Shown: positions 47,517 to 58,378 of the stretch, in pieces
Numbering within the stretch: the stretch's first letter is position 1
Layout: the number at the start of each line of letters is the position of its first letter
Assembly (NCBI RefSeq): GCF_902806685.2
Contig: NC_048547.1
Coordinates: 14,519,196-14,583,195, forward strand
Direction of reading: 5' to 3'
DNA from: Maniola hyperantus
Lineage: Eukaryota > Arthropoda > Insecta > Lepidoptera > Nymphalidae
Length of the DNA: 64,000 bases
Position numbers and translations under genes: made by a program
Notes under the pieces: model-generated
Databases searched by the model: none
What the model was told of the DNA's origin: nothing
What the model saw: the letters and a program-made list of their open reading frames with translations, nothing else

Positions 47517-47801
47517 CCCGTAGTACAAGATTTTACGTCTCACCAAACCAAACCAAATTCGAGAGTCGAAATACTTCCGCGTTACAGTAAACTGGATCTT
47601 AAATGCCTTGTTTTAAAGCTCAAGTTTGTCTACACTTCTACAGCCAGCGCTCCAAGCGGAAACATTGCGAAATTAAAATCAGTGGCATTGAATATTTGAC
47701 TTCAATTCAAGGCTGTTTAGGTCCATTTTACTGTAACGCGGAAGTATTTCGACTCTCGAATTTGGTTTGGTTTGGTGAGACGTAAAATCTTGTACTACGG
47801 G
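47517..47801. mobile_element. MITE family 1, complete, identical 75-bp terminal repeats
   Basis: Both ends read CCCGTAGTACAAGATTTTAC inward and are identical over 75 bases. TA flanks each side (47515-47516, 47802-47803), the pattern of Tc1/mariner-type elements. The 135-bp interior has no gene. It sits inside the family B Helitron, which continues with CTGTCTGTCTGCTAGC. Confidence 0.9.
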
Positions 47802-47956
47802 TACTGTCTGTCTGCTAGCTTTTCCCGGCCCAAAAGTTTAACCGATTTGCTACCCTCTGGGAAATACCTACCCTCTAGGTTTCTTGACAGACAGACAAAC
47901 AACGAAGTGGTTCTATAAGGGTTCCGTTTTTCCTTTTGAGGTACGGAACCCTAAAT
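47802..47956 (+). mobile_element. Helitron B scrap joined to repeat G 3' end
   Basis: CTGTCTGTCTGCTAGCTTTT then AAAGTTTAACCGATTTG is Helitron B. From about 47868 the sequence is the end of repeat G (TTCTTGACAGACAGAC to GAGGTACGGAACCCTAAA). Confidence 0.65.
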
Positions 47957-47965
47957 TACGATAAG

Positions 47966-48139
47966 ATACAATACGCGACAGAAAGTAATGTACATCGACC
48001 ATTAGAATGACATTTCAGCTTTGTAGAGCGTTGTTTCTGTCACTCATACCTATATGACGTTTTGTCGGTCTCAACGACAGAGACGGTGCTTTACAAATCT
48101 GCTAGGTTGACGTACATTACTTTCTGGCGCGTACTGTAT
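47966..48139. mobile_element. MITE family 6
   Basis: Inverted ends ATACAATACGCGACAGAAAG (then TAATGTACATC) and the complement of ATTACTTTCTGGCGCGTACT. Body of TTTGTAGAGCGTTGTTTCTG and ACGACAGAGACGGTGCTTTA. About 174 bp. No clear duplication. Confidence 0.7.
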
Positions 48140-48419
48140 GTGGCAGATTATACTCAGCACATTCTCATAGCTTGATTAGTACTGCAGACAGGTTGAGTCG
48201 TAAATTGGATCACAAGGGCCATAATCCCATGAACGCACCAATGAGCTGCAGTCAACGTCCCCTCGAAGTTCAAGGCGGGTCGCGAGGTAAACGCACCTTT
48301 ATTGCCCACAATTGGCCATATCCGTCGACAGGTCTAAGGTCTGTGACCTCAGTGGTGTAGATAAAAGGTGTATTATAGGTTATCGCGCGCTATGTGCGTA
48401 AGTTGTGTACTTTTTCTTA

Positions 48420-48649
48420 TCTAAATATATAATAGGTAAAGGTCACTGACTGACTGCCTGACTGACTCTGATCTATCTACGCACAGCTCAAACTACTGGA
48501 CGGATCGGGCTCAAATTTGGCATGCAGGTAGCTATTATCACTTAGGCATCCGATAAGAAAGGATTTTTGAAAATTCAACTCCTAAGGGGATGAAATAAGG
48601 GTTTGAAATTTGTGTAGTCCACGCGGACGAAGTCGCGAGCGCAAGCTAG
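48420..48649 (+). mobile_element. Helitron-like element, family A
   Basis: TCTAAATATATAATAGG to GCGCAAGCTAG, hairpin intact. Confidence 0.85.
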
Positions 48650-48696
48650 TCTACCTATATTAATAATTGTTGATTAGTGTATAGTTATATTAATAA

Positions 48697-48888
48697 CTAT
48701 TTTATGCCCACGACTTCGTCCGCGTGGACTACATACATTTCAAACCCCTTTTTTAGTCCCTTAAGGGGTTGAATTTCCAATCTTTACTAATAACTGCATG
48801 CTAAATTTCAGCCCGATTCGTCCAGTGCTTTGAGCTGTGCGTTGATAGATCAGTCAGTCAGTCACCTTTTCCTTTTGTGGATTTAGCA
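48697..48888 (-). mobile_element. Helitron-like element, family A, partly deleted
   Basis: TTTTATGCCCACGACTTCG to CCTTTTGTGGATTTAG. The AAAATCCTTTCTTAGCGG segment is missing. It faces the copy before it. Confidence 0.75.
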
Positions 48889-48899
48889 TTTTTAAATCC

Positions 48900-49043
48900 A
48901 TGTAATAATCTTTAATTTTCCAGGATAAAAGTAGACTATGTCCATCTCCGGGTTGCAAGCTATCTCTGGACTGAAATTCTACAGCAATAACTTATAAGTA
49001 TTGGTAATTATAGGCTTAACGGTTGAGTAACAGACAGACACAT
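48900..49043 (-). mobile_element. Helitron-like family B fragment
   Basis: AATTTTCCAGGATAAAAGTA, CCGGGTTGCAAGCTATCTCT, GTAACAGACAGACACA. Confidence 0.6.
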
Positions 49044-49065
49044 TTTGCCAGAGTTTTTGATTATA

Positions 49066-49460
49066 CAGGGTGTAACCAGAACGCTACCAAAAACGAAGAT
49101 AGGTGATGGTACTGATGATTACTGATATGATACCACAAAAACGAAAATAGGTGATAGTACTGATGATTACTGATATGATACCACAAAAACGAAGATAGGT
49201 GATGGTACTGATGATTACTGATATGATACCACAAAAACGAAGATAGGTGATGGTACTGATGATTACTGATATGATACCACAAAAACGAAGATAGGTGATA
49301 GTACTGATGATTACTGATATGATACCACAAAAACGAAGATAGGTGATAGTACTGATGATTACTGATATGATACCACAAAAACGAAGATAGGTGATAGTAC
49401 TGATGATTACTGATATGATACCACAAAAAAAACGTAGGGAAGTACCGATAATATATTACG
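49066..49460 (+). mobile_element. MITE family 5, left end with expanded 48-bp unit
   Basis: CAGGGTGTAACCAGAACGCT and ACCAAAAACGAAGATAGG lead into the tandem array at 49093-49428. ACAAAAAAAACGTAGGG afterwards matches the single-copy element at 13491-13880, then the element breaks off. Confidence 0.75.
49093..49428. repeat. 48-bp minisatellite, 7 copies
   Basis: Unit ACGAAGATAGGTGATAGTAC then TGATGATTACTGATATGATA then CCACAAAA, at 49093, 49141, 49189, 49237, 49285, 49333 and 49381. Variants are confined to AAGATAGG/AAAATAGG and GATAGTAC/GATGGTAC. Since 48 is divisible by three, it yields a periodic reverse frame of 16-residue repeats (WYHISNHQYYHLSSFL type), which I do not regard as a gene. 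Confidence 0.95.
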
Positions 49461-49699
49461 CGATCATAAAATAGCAGATCCATTTGGCTTGCAGCTATCG
49501 CATTAAGCCCGGGATAAAAGTAGGCATATCGCGAGATCTGGCGACCGGAAATTAAGACACGAGGGCGCCCCCTCCCCCCCCTTCCGGTTCCGCTCGGACG
49601 TCACCTTACCCGTGAGCCGCCATTATCGTATATCAGATGATATCTGTTTGTATTGTCAGTGTGTAAGGGATTATGCAGGCCAACTCTGTAGAAAGTCAA

Positions 49700-49855
49700 A
49701 CACACATGCAACCGCCGAGTTTCTTGCTGGTTCTTCTCGGTAGGAAAGGCATTCCGAACCAGTGGTAGATGCATCCGGCTATTCGTAAGTACTTGTAAAA
49801 GTTTATACGAATAAAAAAGATTTTTATTTTATTTATTTATTTATTTATTTATTAT
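49700..49855 (+). mobile_element. LINE 3' tail with (TTTA)n
   Basis: CCGCCGAGTTTCTTGCTGGT, GGAAAGGCATTCCGAACCAG, TTCGTAAGTACTTGTAAAAG, then TTTATTTATTTATTTATTTA. Confidence 0.7.
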
Positions 49856-49976
49856 CATAATAATTTATATCATCATAGAGACGTTCACCGGTACCGATAG
49901 GTATTTCTCAAGAAGGTATATCCAGGACAAGCATATAATTTGCGAAGTGTCCCGAGCATGTTGGAACGATCACCGC

Positions 49977-50013
49977 GGGGGGGGGGGGGGGGGGCGGGCG
50001 GGGGGGGGGGGGG
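49977..50013 (+). repeat. poly-G tract
   Basis: 37 bases that are G except for two C, a strong G-quadruplex candidate on this strand and a likely site of length error in assembly. Confidence 0.85.
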
Positions 50014-50471
50014 ATATTGGAATATTTTTCATACAAACACGTCGGTACGTGGACACTTCTGCTTGATATAATATTGCTACAGATGCGCAGGGCTTACATG
50101 CCGCGGCTGTTCATAAAACTTACACATTTTAGGTTTAGGGAGGTCGCCCACGGAGACTTTTTGCATCGCCATTTTGTTTCCGAAAAACCTCACTTAGGTC
50201 TCCTAAAGAAAATCTTTTGAAAAACAACAGCTACACGATGCATAATGCATATTAATTCGTCAAGTGTTTTCAAATCTTCCCAGGTAAGTCAATGACACCT
50301 TCGGTTTATCTTTTATAATGTCAATACTAAGCTAACTTGCATTAAAATGAACTCTATATAATTGTTGTAAAATTGAGAAAACATTGAACTCTTATTAAAT
50401 ATTTCTTAAAATATTAAACTCCATCCAATTATTATTCTTTCTACACGGAGAAAGCGAGTAGGTATGTATAA
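50014..50471. other. no gene recognised
   Basis: A 67-codon frame (50017-50220) without motifs. AT-rich afterwards. Confidence 0.4.
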
Positions 50472-50719
50472 TCTAAATATATAAAAGGAAAAGGTGACTG
50501 ACTGACTGACTGACTGACTGACTGACTGACTGACTGACTGATCTATCAACGCACAGCTCAAACTACTGGACGGATCGGGCTGAAATTTGGCATGCAGATA
50601 GCTTTTATGACGTAGGCGTCCGCTAAGAAAAGGTTTTTGAAAATTCAACCCCTAAGGGGGTAAAATAGGGATTAGAAATTTGTGTATTCCACGCAGACGA
50701 AGTCGCAAACATAAGCTAG
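50472..50719 (+). mobile_element. Helitron-like element, family A, longest GACT run
   Basis: TCTAAATATATAAAAGG to AACATAAGCTAG. About 11 GACT units. The hairpin is damaged (CGCAGACGAAGTCGCA). Confidence 0.85.
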
Positions 50720-51373
50720 TATGGACATAATATACCTTAACTAGGCAACGAACGCACAATTATGCTTCTGCTCCTCAGAAACTGATAAAAAATTGAGCAT
50801 ATTGAACGCGTCAATTAGGATCGAAGTTGATTGACACAAATTACAGCCTCAAACTGGAGGTTCCTTCCTAAGTGTCAGCTTTAGCAGCTGTGTCAAAAAG
50901 TCAGTCTTAAAAAAAAACATGCTGAAGTAGGTATAATATTTTTTAAGGTAAGATAAAGTTTACCTAAGCGTGATTTTTAGCAAATTCTCGAATGTAGTTC
51001 AAATCATGCGTATATTTCATTCTACAATCAGAATCTTCTTCAAAATAAAGCAAACAGCATGACAAATTAAAAAATAAACATTTGAAATATAATGGGAGCC
51101 ATAAACAGGCGAATGTAAGCCCATAAACTAGGTAGGTGGCGTCGCGAGCGTCCGCCGGCGGTCAAACTTTATATATTTTATATGTTTCGGCTCACCGCGC
51201 CGCATTTATTATGCCCCGACCCGCCCTCTGCCGCCCGACGACGGTACTTTAAAAAACCTCTGGAAAATTTCTTACAAAAAGGTGTCCTAAGCCAACAAAT
51301 AATATCCGATTGTGAGTAACAGTCATAAAGATTGCTTGAAAAAGTCAGTTTTAGTTTAGAATTTTCATTTTTT
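50720..51373. other. no gene recognised; GC-rich island 51120-51245
   Basis: GGCGTCGCGAGCGTCCGCCG and CGGCTCACCGCGCCGC stand out from an AT-rich surrounding. No repeat match. Confidence 0.4.
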
Positions 51374-51857
51374 GGGTTCCGTACCTCAAAAGGAAAAAGG
51401 AACCCTTATAGATTCACTTTGTTGTCTGTCTGTCGTGTCTGCCAAGAAAACCTGTAGGGTACTTCTCGTTGACGTTAAATCATGAAAGGTATACAGGTAT
51501 ATATAGGTTTTTATAGGTAATGCAATGTTACAACAAGAATATCATGAATTCAGCCAATCACAACAATTATTGCGACCCCACTTGATGTAGTTATCTAAAT
51601 AATATTTGTTCATGAACACATTTTAATTTTTTTTTCTGTGACGTAACCACAAATTCATGGTTTTCGGATTTATTCCTTTCCTGGTGCTATAAGACCTACC
51701 CACAGACCTACCAAATTTCATGATTCTAGGTCAACGGCAAATACCTTATAGGTTTTCTTGACAGACACGATGGACAGACGGACGTACGGACAGACAGACA
51801 ACAGAGTGATACTATAAGGGTTCCTTTTTCCTTTTGAGGTACGGAACCCTGAAAATA
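51374..51857. mobile_element. two repeat G ends facing each other
   Basis: A reversed 3' end (GGGTTCCGTACCTCAAAAGG from 51376 to about 51490) and a forward 3' half (CCCCACTTGATGTAGTTATC near 51577 to GAGGTACGGAACCCTGAAAA). Between them lies a scrap of MITE family 7 (ATGCAATGTTACAACAAGAA, AGCCAATCACAACAATTATT). Confidence 0.7.
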
Positions 51858-52112
51858 GATATAAAAATTGCAAAATAAATTAAGTTCTTGTGATATCATA
51901 CGGTAATAAAAAACTCTTTTTGATCGCAACCTGAAGACATCTCGTGCAGCGGGCGTCCCTTTTACGAGGGATCCCTAATCTTGGACACCTTGGCGTCTTA
52001 ATAAAGCGCCACGTGGCCGCTCGTAAACATCATCTGCAAGATATGCGCTTTGATAACGAGAGCTTGACCGGAGGGTGCCTAAGATAGGAGTGTATACTCC
52101 TATCTTAGGCAG

Positions 52113-52235
52113 CAAAAATGCTAAAACGCGATAGGTCGAGATGGATCGGGGTATGAGGCAGGGGGACACCCCGCTCACCCGCACGTCACGCGCCTTATCC
52201 CGCACCAGGCTAGCGCGGGGGCTGTGCGAGTGTGC
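52113..52235 (+). mobile_element. MITE family 4, left and middle part
   Basis: ACGCGATAGGTCGAGATGG, TCGGGGTATGAGGCAGGGGG, GCTAGCGCGGGGGCTGTGCG. The right inverted end is missing. Confidence 0.65.
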
Positions 52236-52284
52236 AAAATATCTATAGGATTAGTAGCATTAATAATTTAAATACATATTAAAA

Positions 52285-52365
52285 ATTACGGCACGGCAGA
52301 AATAGAACCTGGGTCTCCTGGGATCACGCCCAACGCTCTGACCTAGAAGCGACGGCTCGCTTGCT
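52285..52365 (-). repeat. tRNA-like SINE head, unassigned
   Basis: On the minus strand: TAGGTCAGAGCGTTGGGCG then GACCCAGGTTCTATTTCTG, spaced like A and B boxes. No acceptor stem. Might be a fourth SINE family; no second copy in the window. Confidence 0.4.
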
Positions 52366-54329
52366 GCCAGTGGCATTTGTGATATTATGTATGTTCACTC
52401 AGTACCTACTGAAGCGACTTTTTGATATGTATTTAAAATTTGTTAGTCTTAAGCTTAGGTAAAACATTATATAAATAATAAAACTAAAAAATAAATAAGT
52501 AACTTTTTATCAAACGTTAAAACGCGCACTTAGTACCTACTTACGCGATATTCTATGATATACTGTAATGTGACGTCACATCATAATGACGTACATTTTT
52601 AGTTTAATCGATAATTTAAAATTAATTCAATCTTAATTAGATAGTAGATAATAATATTCCTAATCCCTTAGATCTAAAATACCAAACATATAAAAGCAAA
52701 CGAGATATGCAATATCGAAGTAAATACGCAATCAAATAAAACGCCGAAGGAGGAAGGTGGGCCAAAGTGGACAACCCAATAGAGGCAATAAAACGACCGG
52801 CGGCGAGCGGCGACATGTGGCCGAGCACTTGCATTTTTTAAAAATAAAATTTGCATACGTTTAGGGCCCCGGGCCCCGTATGGAGACGTTTTTGAACAAT
52901 ATGATGCCATAAGGACGTTTTTAAAGGACATTCTGGCGGCTTAAACTCTTTGAGATGGCTTTAATGAAATTGTTTTTCTGGTTATGGTGTTTTAAACTTT
53001 TATTAGTCTCTTTTATTGGCCAAGAAATCCGAGTCTTATTTTTTGGTAGGTACTTACTTCTTATTAGATTTTGTAGAAACCTCATGAAATTAAATATGAA
53101 GGTTTACCTATTATCTTCCTTCTGAAAAAGTTTTCAGAAGGGAGATAATATTATGTTGGTAAAACTTTCTTGAAAAACTTTGGATATTTCGTATGATTAT
53201 GGTCATTGATAGAGACCTATGTGTATGCTTCCCCCATATGAAGGGGTGGAGGGGGATAATTTCCGATTTCTTAGTGTTCCTGTTGTTTATATGCAATTCC
53301 TAGCTTACATACCAAATTTAATTCTTCTAGGACTTCTGAAAGTACCCTAACATTTTTGACTACGGATTTTGAATTATGATGATCATCATTGAGTCACGAA
53401 ATCGGCGTATTTCAGGTATCAATGAGTAAATCTGAAATCATAAAAGCAAGATCATTGATACTTGGTATGTATAATAAGTTTGCTAAAGACACATTATCCT
53501 GAAAATTTCAGCTTTCTAGCGTCATCCAGACCGAAGCTATGACTGCTCGAAAATACAACGAAACGCTTCGAGAAAAGTAATGTATTGCCCGTTCTTTAGT
53601 TTGGCTCGTCTTGGCGGGGGCTCTCCCGTGCCCGCTGATATTAAGTTTCTACAGATTACATATAAGGGTGTAAAATATCAAATATGCTTCACCTTATCAT
53701 GTTTCAGTCTATTGATATCATCAATTAAACTATCCCCTATATTTTATCTAAATATAGCCCCCTTTAATCGACGCGACGATGAAAAGATGTCTCAGTTAAT
53801 ATCAGAATGCCACTCAGTGGTACTACTTTGGCCCCCTTAACTTAAAACTAATCACCGAATTAAAAGGCCCTTTCACACTGCCCTGTGAAAGGACCGCCTT
53901 GGCGTTCACACGTCTGTCATTCCAGAGCACTTTAAAAACAAAACCTCGACGTCGCAGAAGGAAATGTGCTCAGGGCTGACGATTTCAATATTGATAATAA
54001 AACAAAAAAATCTGTACAGTATCTTCTTGTTAATTTTTGAAGGGAATTTTTTTTCAGTTAAACGTCACTTCCGCTGAAAGTGGACTTCAAGTAAAATTAC
54101 ATTTTTTGAGGCCTTTCTCTTTTATCTAGGTGATTTATAGCAACATTTTTTTACCCACCACTTGAAAGGAAATATTTGGCCGACTCATTTTCAAAAAATT
54201 TAAAGTTTAGTTACACTTCACACAGAATAAAAGTTAAGCATTGTTTTTATATGTTATTTGCAAGATACGCTTGTGCTTGAAGACAATAATGCCTGATATC
54301 TGAATCATCTTTTCGAAAGGTATATGGCA
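52366..54329. other. about 2 kb without recognised repeats or genes
   Basis: The longest repeat-poor part of the window. A near-palindrome AATCTTCCTTCTGAAAAAG/TTTTCAGAAGGGAGATAAT type lies at 53110-53148, and CCTTTCACACTGCCCTGTGAAAGG is a hairpin at about 53870-53893. The frames at 52637-52931 (minus) and 53580-53840 (plus) show no motif. This could be host intergenic or intronic DNA. Confidence 0.45.
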
Positions 54330-54420
54330 TTCTGAACCAGTGTTAAATTCTTTTGACGATTTAAAATTACTTGCAATAGTTTATTTGAATAATAATCTAT
54401 TCTATTCTATTCTATTGATG
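54330..54420 (+). mobile_element. LINE 3' tail with (ATTCT)n
   Basis: CATTCTGAACCAGTGTTAAA, TTACTTGCAATAGTTTATTT, then CTATTCTATTCTATTCTATT. Confidence 0.6.
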
Positions 54421-55009
54421 GAAAGCAACGATGAGGACTAAGTTAGAGTGTGAATGGTTTATTAGAAAATGGATTATAATTAGAGTTCGTAAATTATATT
54501 CGATTTGAAGTAATACTATGTAATAAAACACAACAAATTCATAAAACAAATAAAATCTTTTTGTACCAGCGCCAGAAAAAAATTATTATTAGTATAATTT
54601 TTACGACGTTAATGGTCGTGTAGAATCTCTATCAATCGTTTTTTTCTATAAAATACTATTACATCACGTCATTCCAGCTCTAAAAATAAGTAGGTACTTA
54701 ACAGGATTCTGAATTTGAAAAAAAAATCTAAAATCAATTAAAATATAATATAGTTACTAAAATATTGTGCTAACCCTAAAATATACCACAAAGTACAGAG
54801 CAAAAATGTGTTTGTAATTTTGGACTCTATAATGGTAGTAATAAGGCCAATGAAAACTTTTTGATTGCGTGTCCGTTTTCATATCTCCCACGGTGGGACT
54901 AATTTTATTTTGTTACCGTTGATAATGTTGCTTTGTACAATTTTATTGTTTTACGATATTTTTTTTTAGTTCCTTAACCAAAGTTTAATATTTTATTTTT
55001 ACTAAAATA
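54421..55009. other. AT-rich, no gene recognised
   Basis: No shared repeats, no supported frame. Confidence 0.4.
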
Positions 55010-55790
55010 CTAGCTGACCCTGCGAACTTCGTTTCGCCTAACAGTCGATTCAATTTTTTTAATTTTTTTTAAAATATCAATTCACTATCAGAAATTCTAA
55101 AATCCCCACGATTTAGGACTTCAGTACTTTGCAGCATCAGGATTGAGGAGTTAGGATCCGAAGTTCAGTGATGTAGCCTATGCTTGGTACCTAAAATAAT
55201 TTTGCATCATCCGCAGTTCCTGAAACATTATAGTTTAGGAGTGCTGTACCCTACATCATCAGGGTTGAGGAGTTGAGACTTGAAGTCTGAGAATAAAGTC
55301 GTTGCTTGGTACCTACAATATGAATTCACTATGAACACTTCCTGAATCTTGATAACCCAGGCGGGCAGTAACCCTGCAGCATCAGGATTAAGGAGTTGAA
55401 TCCAGAATTTTTTATGTGACCACGACGTAAACTTTTTTTGTTGATTTAAAAAAAAATTTGCACATCGGGCCAGAAACCTCGAAAAAATCGATGTAGAAAA
55501 AAGAACCACCTCCTTTTTGACAGTCGGTTAAAAACCGATGACCTTGAAATATTTACGGAACAATCTTTAAAATATCCCCTTTCTAACAAAAAAAGAATGA
55601 ATGAAATTGGACTACGCGTTAATGAATTACAACTCAGTATACATTTTAACTTTCGTCCCCTCTCCTACGGGAACCATGCTGAATTTCGGGATAAAAAGTA
55701 TCCTATATTCTTCCTCATAGTATGACCTCAAATCGTACCAAGTTTCATTGGAATCCATTCATTAGTTTCAGCGTGATGCGCGGCCGTGAT

Positions 55791-55827
<37 letters not shown>

Positions 55828-55855
55828 TAGACAGACAGACAAAAATGAAAAAAAT
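55010..55855 (-). mobile_element. Helitron-like or related repeat with ~122-bp internal tandem
   Basis: Begins CTAGCTGACCCTGCGAACTT, a reversed CTAG-type end. Inside, GCATCAGGATTGAGGAGTTA, TCATCAGGGTTGAGGAGTTG and GCATCAGGATTAAGGAGTTG recur near 55132, 55254 and 55377. The far part has CAAGTTTCATTGGAATCCAT, CGTGATGCGCGGCCGTGATA and a GACA run (55794-55838). The family is not named. Confidence 0.55.
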
Positions 55856-56200
55856 TACAGTTTTGGGTTCAGTATCGATTATAGAGTGCCCTCGAAAAAA
55901 AATTTTCAAAATATCTTCAATGTACAGAATTTGACCTGTTACAGTTTTATTTTAAGTATTGGGTTCAGTATCGATTATAGAGTGCCCTCGAAAAAAAATT
56001 TGCAAAATATCTTCAATGTACAGAATTTGACCTGTTACAGTTTTATTTTAAGTATATAATATAATATATATATGAAAAAAATTACAGTTTTGGGTTCAGT
56101 ATCGATTATAGAGTGCCCTCGAAAAAAAATTTTCAAAATATCTTCAATGTACAGAATTTGACCTGTTACAGTTTTATTTTAAGTATATAATATAATATAT
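55856..56200 (+). repeat. three tandem copies of a ~100-bp unit
   Basis: GGGTTCAGTATCGATTATAG, AGTGCCCTCGAAAAAAAATT, ATCTTCAATGTACAGAATTT and GACCTGTTACAGTTTTATTT occur near 55864, 55960 and 56092 in order. An ATATAATATAATATATATA spacer precedes the third copy and follows it. Copies differ at only one or two bases, so the duplication is recent. Confidence 0.9.
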
Positions 56201-56231
56201 ATATTGATTGATGATTATTATCTTCTATGTA

Positions 56232-56441
56232 TCTAAATATACAAAAGGAAAAGGTGACTGACTGACTGACTGACTGATCTATCAACCCACAGCTCAAACT
56301 ACTGGACGGATCGGGCTGGGCATGCAGATAATTATTGACATCCGCTCAGAAAGGGTTTTTGAAAATTCAACCCCTAAGGGGGTAAAATAGGGCTTCGAAA
56401 TTTGTGTAGTCCACGCAGACAAAGTCGCGGGCATAAACTAG
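56232..56441 (+). mobile_element. Helitron-like element, family A
   Basis: TCTAAATATACAAAAGG to GGGCATAAACTAG. AAATTT is deleted after GGGCTG. Confidence 0.8.
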
Positions 56442-56704
56442 TCATCAATAAAATAAAATGTATACTAATAAACTTACCAAGTGTTCACATTACTGGATAC
56501 TTTCTCACCGCATTAGCTTCTCACATCCGTATCAATCGAGAGTCCATACGTCATCACGTGCGTTCACCTCGGCCTTTTTATTGCGTTTTCTTATTAAAAA
56601 ATATCTCTTATTTGTTTCATTCCGATTCGCAGGCGGCGCACACGTGGCGCCACCCTTTCCACGGCACTAGGGCTGCCACCTTTTTTAAAGCAAATTTTGA
56701 CTGA

Positions 56705-57060
56705 TTTTAAAAAAGGAGGAGGTTCTTAATTCAAGATTCAAGATTCAATATTCTTTATTTTGCAGGAACATTTTTTTACAGATTCGTCGGAATCTTTGTT
56801 TTTTTATTATTATTCGAAGACGCCTGAACCGATTTGGAAAATTCTTTTTTTCTTTTAAAGGGTATGCTTCCAAAGTGGTCCCATATAAATTTGGCGAAGA
56901 TCGGAAGAACATCTTCGAAGATAGATTATAAGATAATGGAACTCAACTCAACGGATAAGAATAAATTGCTCGCGATCTATGTTATAACTCAGTAAACAGT
57001 AGGTAGGTTTTTAACCAGACCTAGCATATTTTAATACATCGGACCACTAAAAGTTGCGAA
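56705..57060 (+). mobile_element. repeat of CCGACTTC/GGAGGAGG type, interrupted
   Basis: TTTAAAAAAGGAGGAGGTTC, then an insert of about 50 bp (AAGATTCAAGATTCAATATT.. ..GCAGGAACATT), then CGTCGGAATCTTTGTTTTTT, CGCCTGAACCGATTTGGAAA, GGTCCCATATAAATTTGGCG. Class unknown. Confidence 0.5.
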
Positions 57061-57346
57061 ATAAAAAAATTTGTACAAAAAAAACGGAGAGCATAATGCA
57101 CTTTGCCAGTGTCAAGTAGCCTGAAGGAGCCACATAGGAGATTGGTAGGTAAAAATGTACTCATTATCATATTTTGTCAATCTAATCCGTTCCATTACAC
57201 GCAAAAATCACTTAACCCTTTTTTAGTACCTAATCTATAAAATAGATATTCACGTCTAAATAAGTAAATTAAGTATTTTAGCGTAGGTGCTTTATTTCTC
57301 TCATAAAGTAAGTTGTTCCGGAATAAAACACAATATTTTGTTGTAA

Positions 57347-57505
57347 ATGCTGAGTTTGTTGTAGGCTCTTCTCAGATCTGGGCGCGTTTGGAACCCTCGT
57401 AGCTTTAGTTTTAAGTACGTATTAATTATAATCATACAAATTAACAATTTTGACCATCAGTAAGCGTAACATATTACCTATTCTGAATAAATAAAGTGAG
57501 TTTGA
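57347..57505 (+). mobile_element. LINE/SINE 3' tail, same family as 7828-8025
   Basis: GAGTTTGTTGTAGGCTCTTC, CTGGGCGCGTTTGGAACCCT, ending AATAAATAAAGTGAGTTTG. Confidence 0.6.
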
Positions 57506-57974
57506 GTTTAAAGTATGGGTGGCAACCCTACACGTCACCTTTTAATACTATCATCGAAAAATCAATCGTCAATCAGTTGGTATACAGCTGAAAATCGTTT
57601 GTTAGCGGTTAAATTAAAACTGTTAGAATGCTAGCCGTTAAATGAACATGAGATGCAAACACGTTTATGTCTGTGTGTATATGTGTTGGGAACACCTGGA
57701 CCTTTTAGTATTTATTTGGGTTCGCAGAATTTGATGGTCGTAACGTTATGGCGGGCCATGGCCACCCAAGAGTGCACTTTGAAGGAAGAAGTAGGAGGGA
57801 TTGTAATTCTACTGTAATTGGTTAATGTCTTCCTTGAAAAGAACATTAGTAAATATAGTTTGACCGGATTTTTCTGGACTCTTCTAAACGTACTGTGTAC
57901 TCCATATATGTAATAAAGATGAATCAAAGTTGTATTAAAATAAATTAGGGAGAAGATTTGAATTTGATTTGATT
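57506..57974. other. no gene recognised
   Basis: A 92-codon reverse frame (57712-57990) has no motif. Confidence 0.4.
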
Positions 57975-58037
57975 GGCAGACTTCACACACCTTTGAGAAA
58001 ATTATGGAGAACTCTCAGGCATGCAGGATGCTGGTTT
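57975..58037 (-). mobile_element. SINE-C scrap
   Basis: GGCAGACTTCACACACCTTT, ATGGAGAACTCTCAGGCATG. Confidence 0.6.
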
Positions 58038-58183
58038 GGTCCTACGGTTTGAGCTGGGAGTATGATACATTCAGTCAGTGATTCAGGACTTTTTTATATA
58101 TTTATAGATAGATATAAGTAAATAAACCTAATATAACAATTTATTTTCGAACGAAGGTTCGAGGTTACGGTTAGTTTTCTTCT

Positions 58184-58378
58184 TCTAAATATATAAAATG
58201 AAAAGGTGACTGGCTGACTGACTGATCTATCAGCACACGCTGAATCTACTGGACAGATCGGGCTGGGCATGCAGATTAGCTATCTTATATCGTATAACGT
58301 AGACATCCTCTAAGAAAGGACTTCTTAAAAATTTACCTCTAAAGAGGTAAAATAGGGGGTTTGAAATTTGTAAGCTAG
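58184..58378 (+). mobile_element. Helitron-like element, family A, hairpin deleted
   Basis: TCTAAATATATAAAATG to TTGTAAGCTAG. The GTAGTCCACGCGGACGAAG region is missing, so the proposed terminator hairpin is gone. Confidence 0.8.

Noticed and set aside
47484..47785. Short protein frame (SVPVVQDFTS type) seen at 1-327 and 47484-47699
   Set aside because: It lies in MITE family 1 and changes frame and ends between copies.
49061..49483. 140-codon reverse frame with 16-residue repeats
   Set aside because: A product of the 48-bp array, whose length is a multiple of three. It has no start context and the single-copy MITE shows no gene.
52637..52931. Hydrophobic reverse frames of 65-85 codons
   Set aside because: No signal, domain or splice context that I can defend, and AT-rich DNA gives hydrophobic frames by chance.
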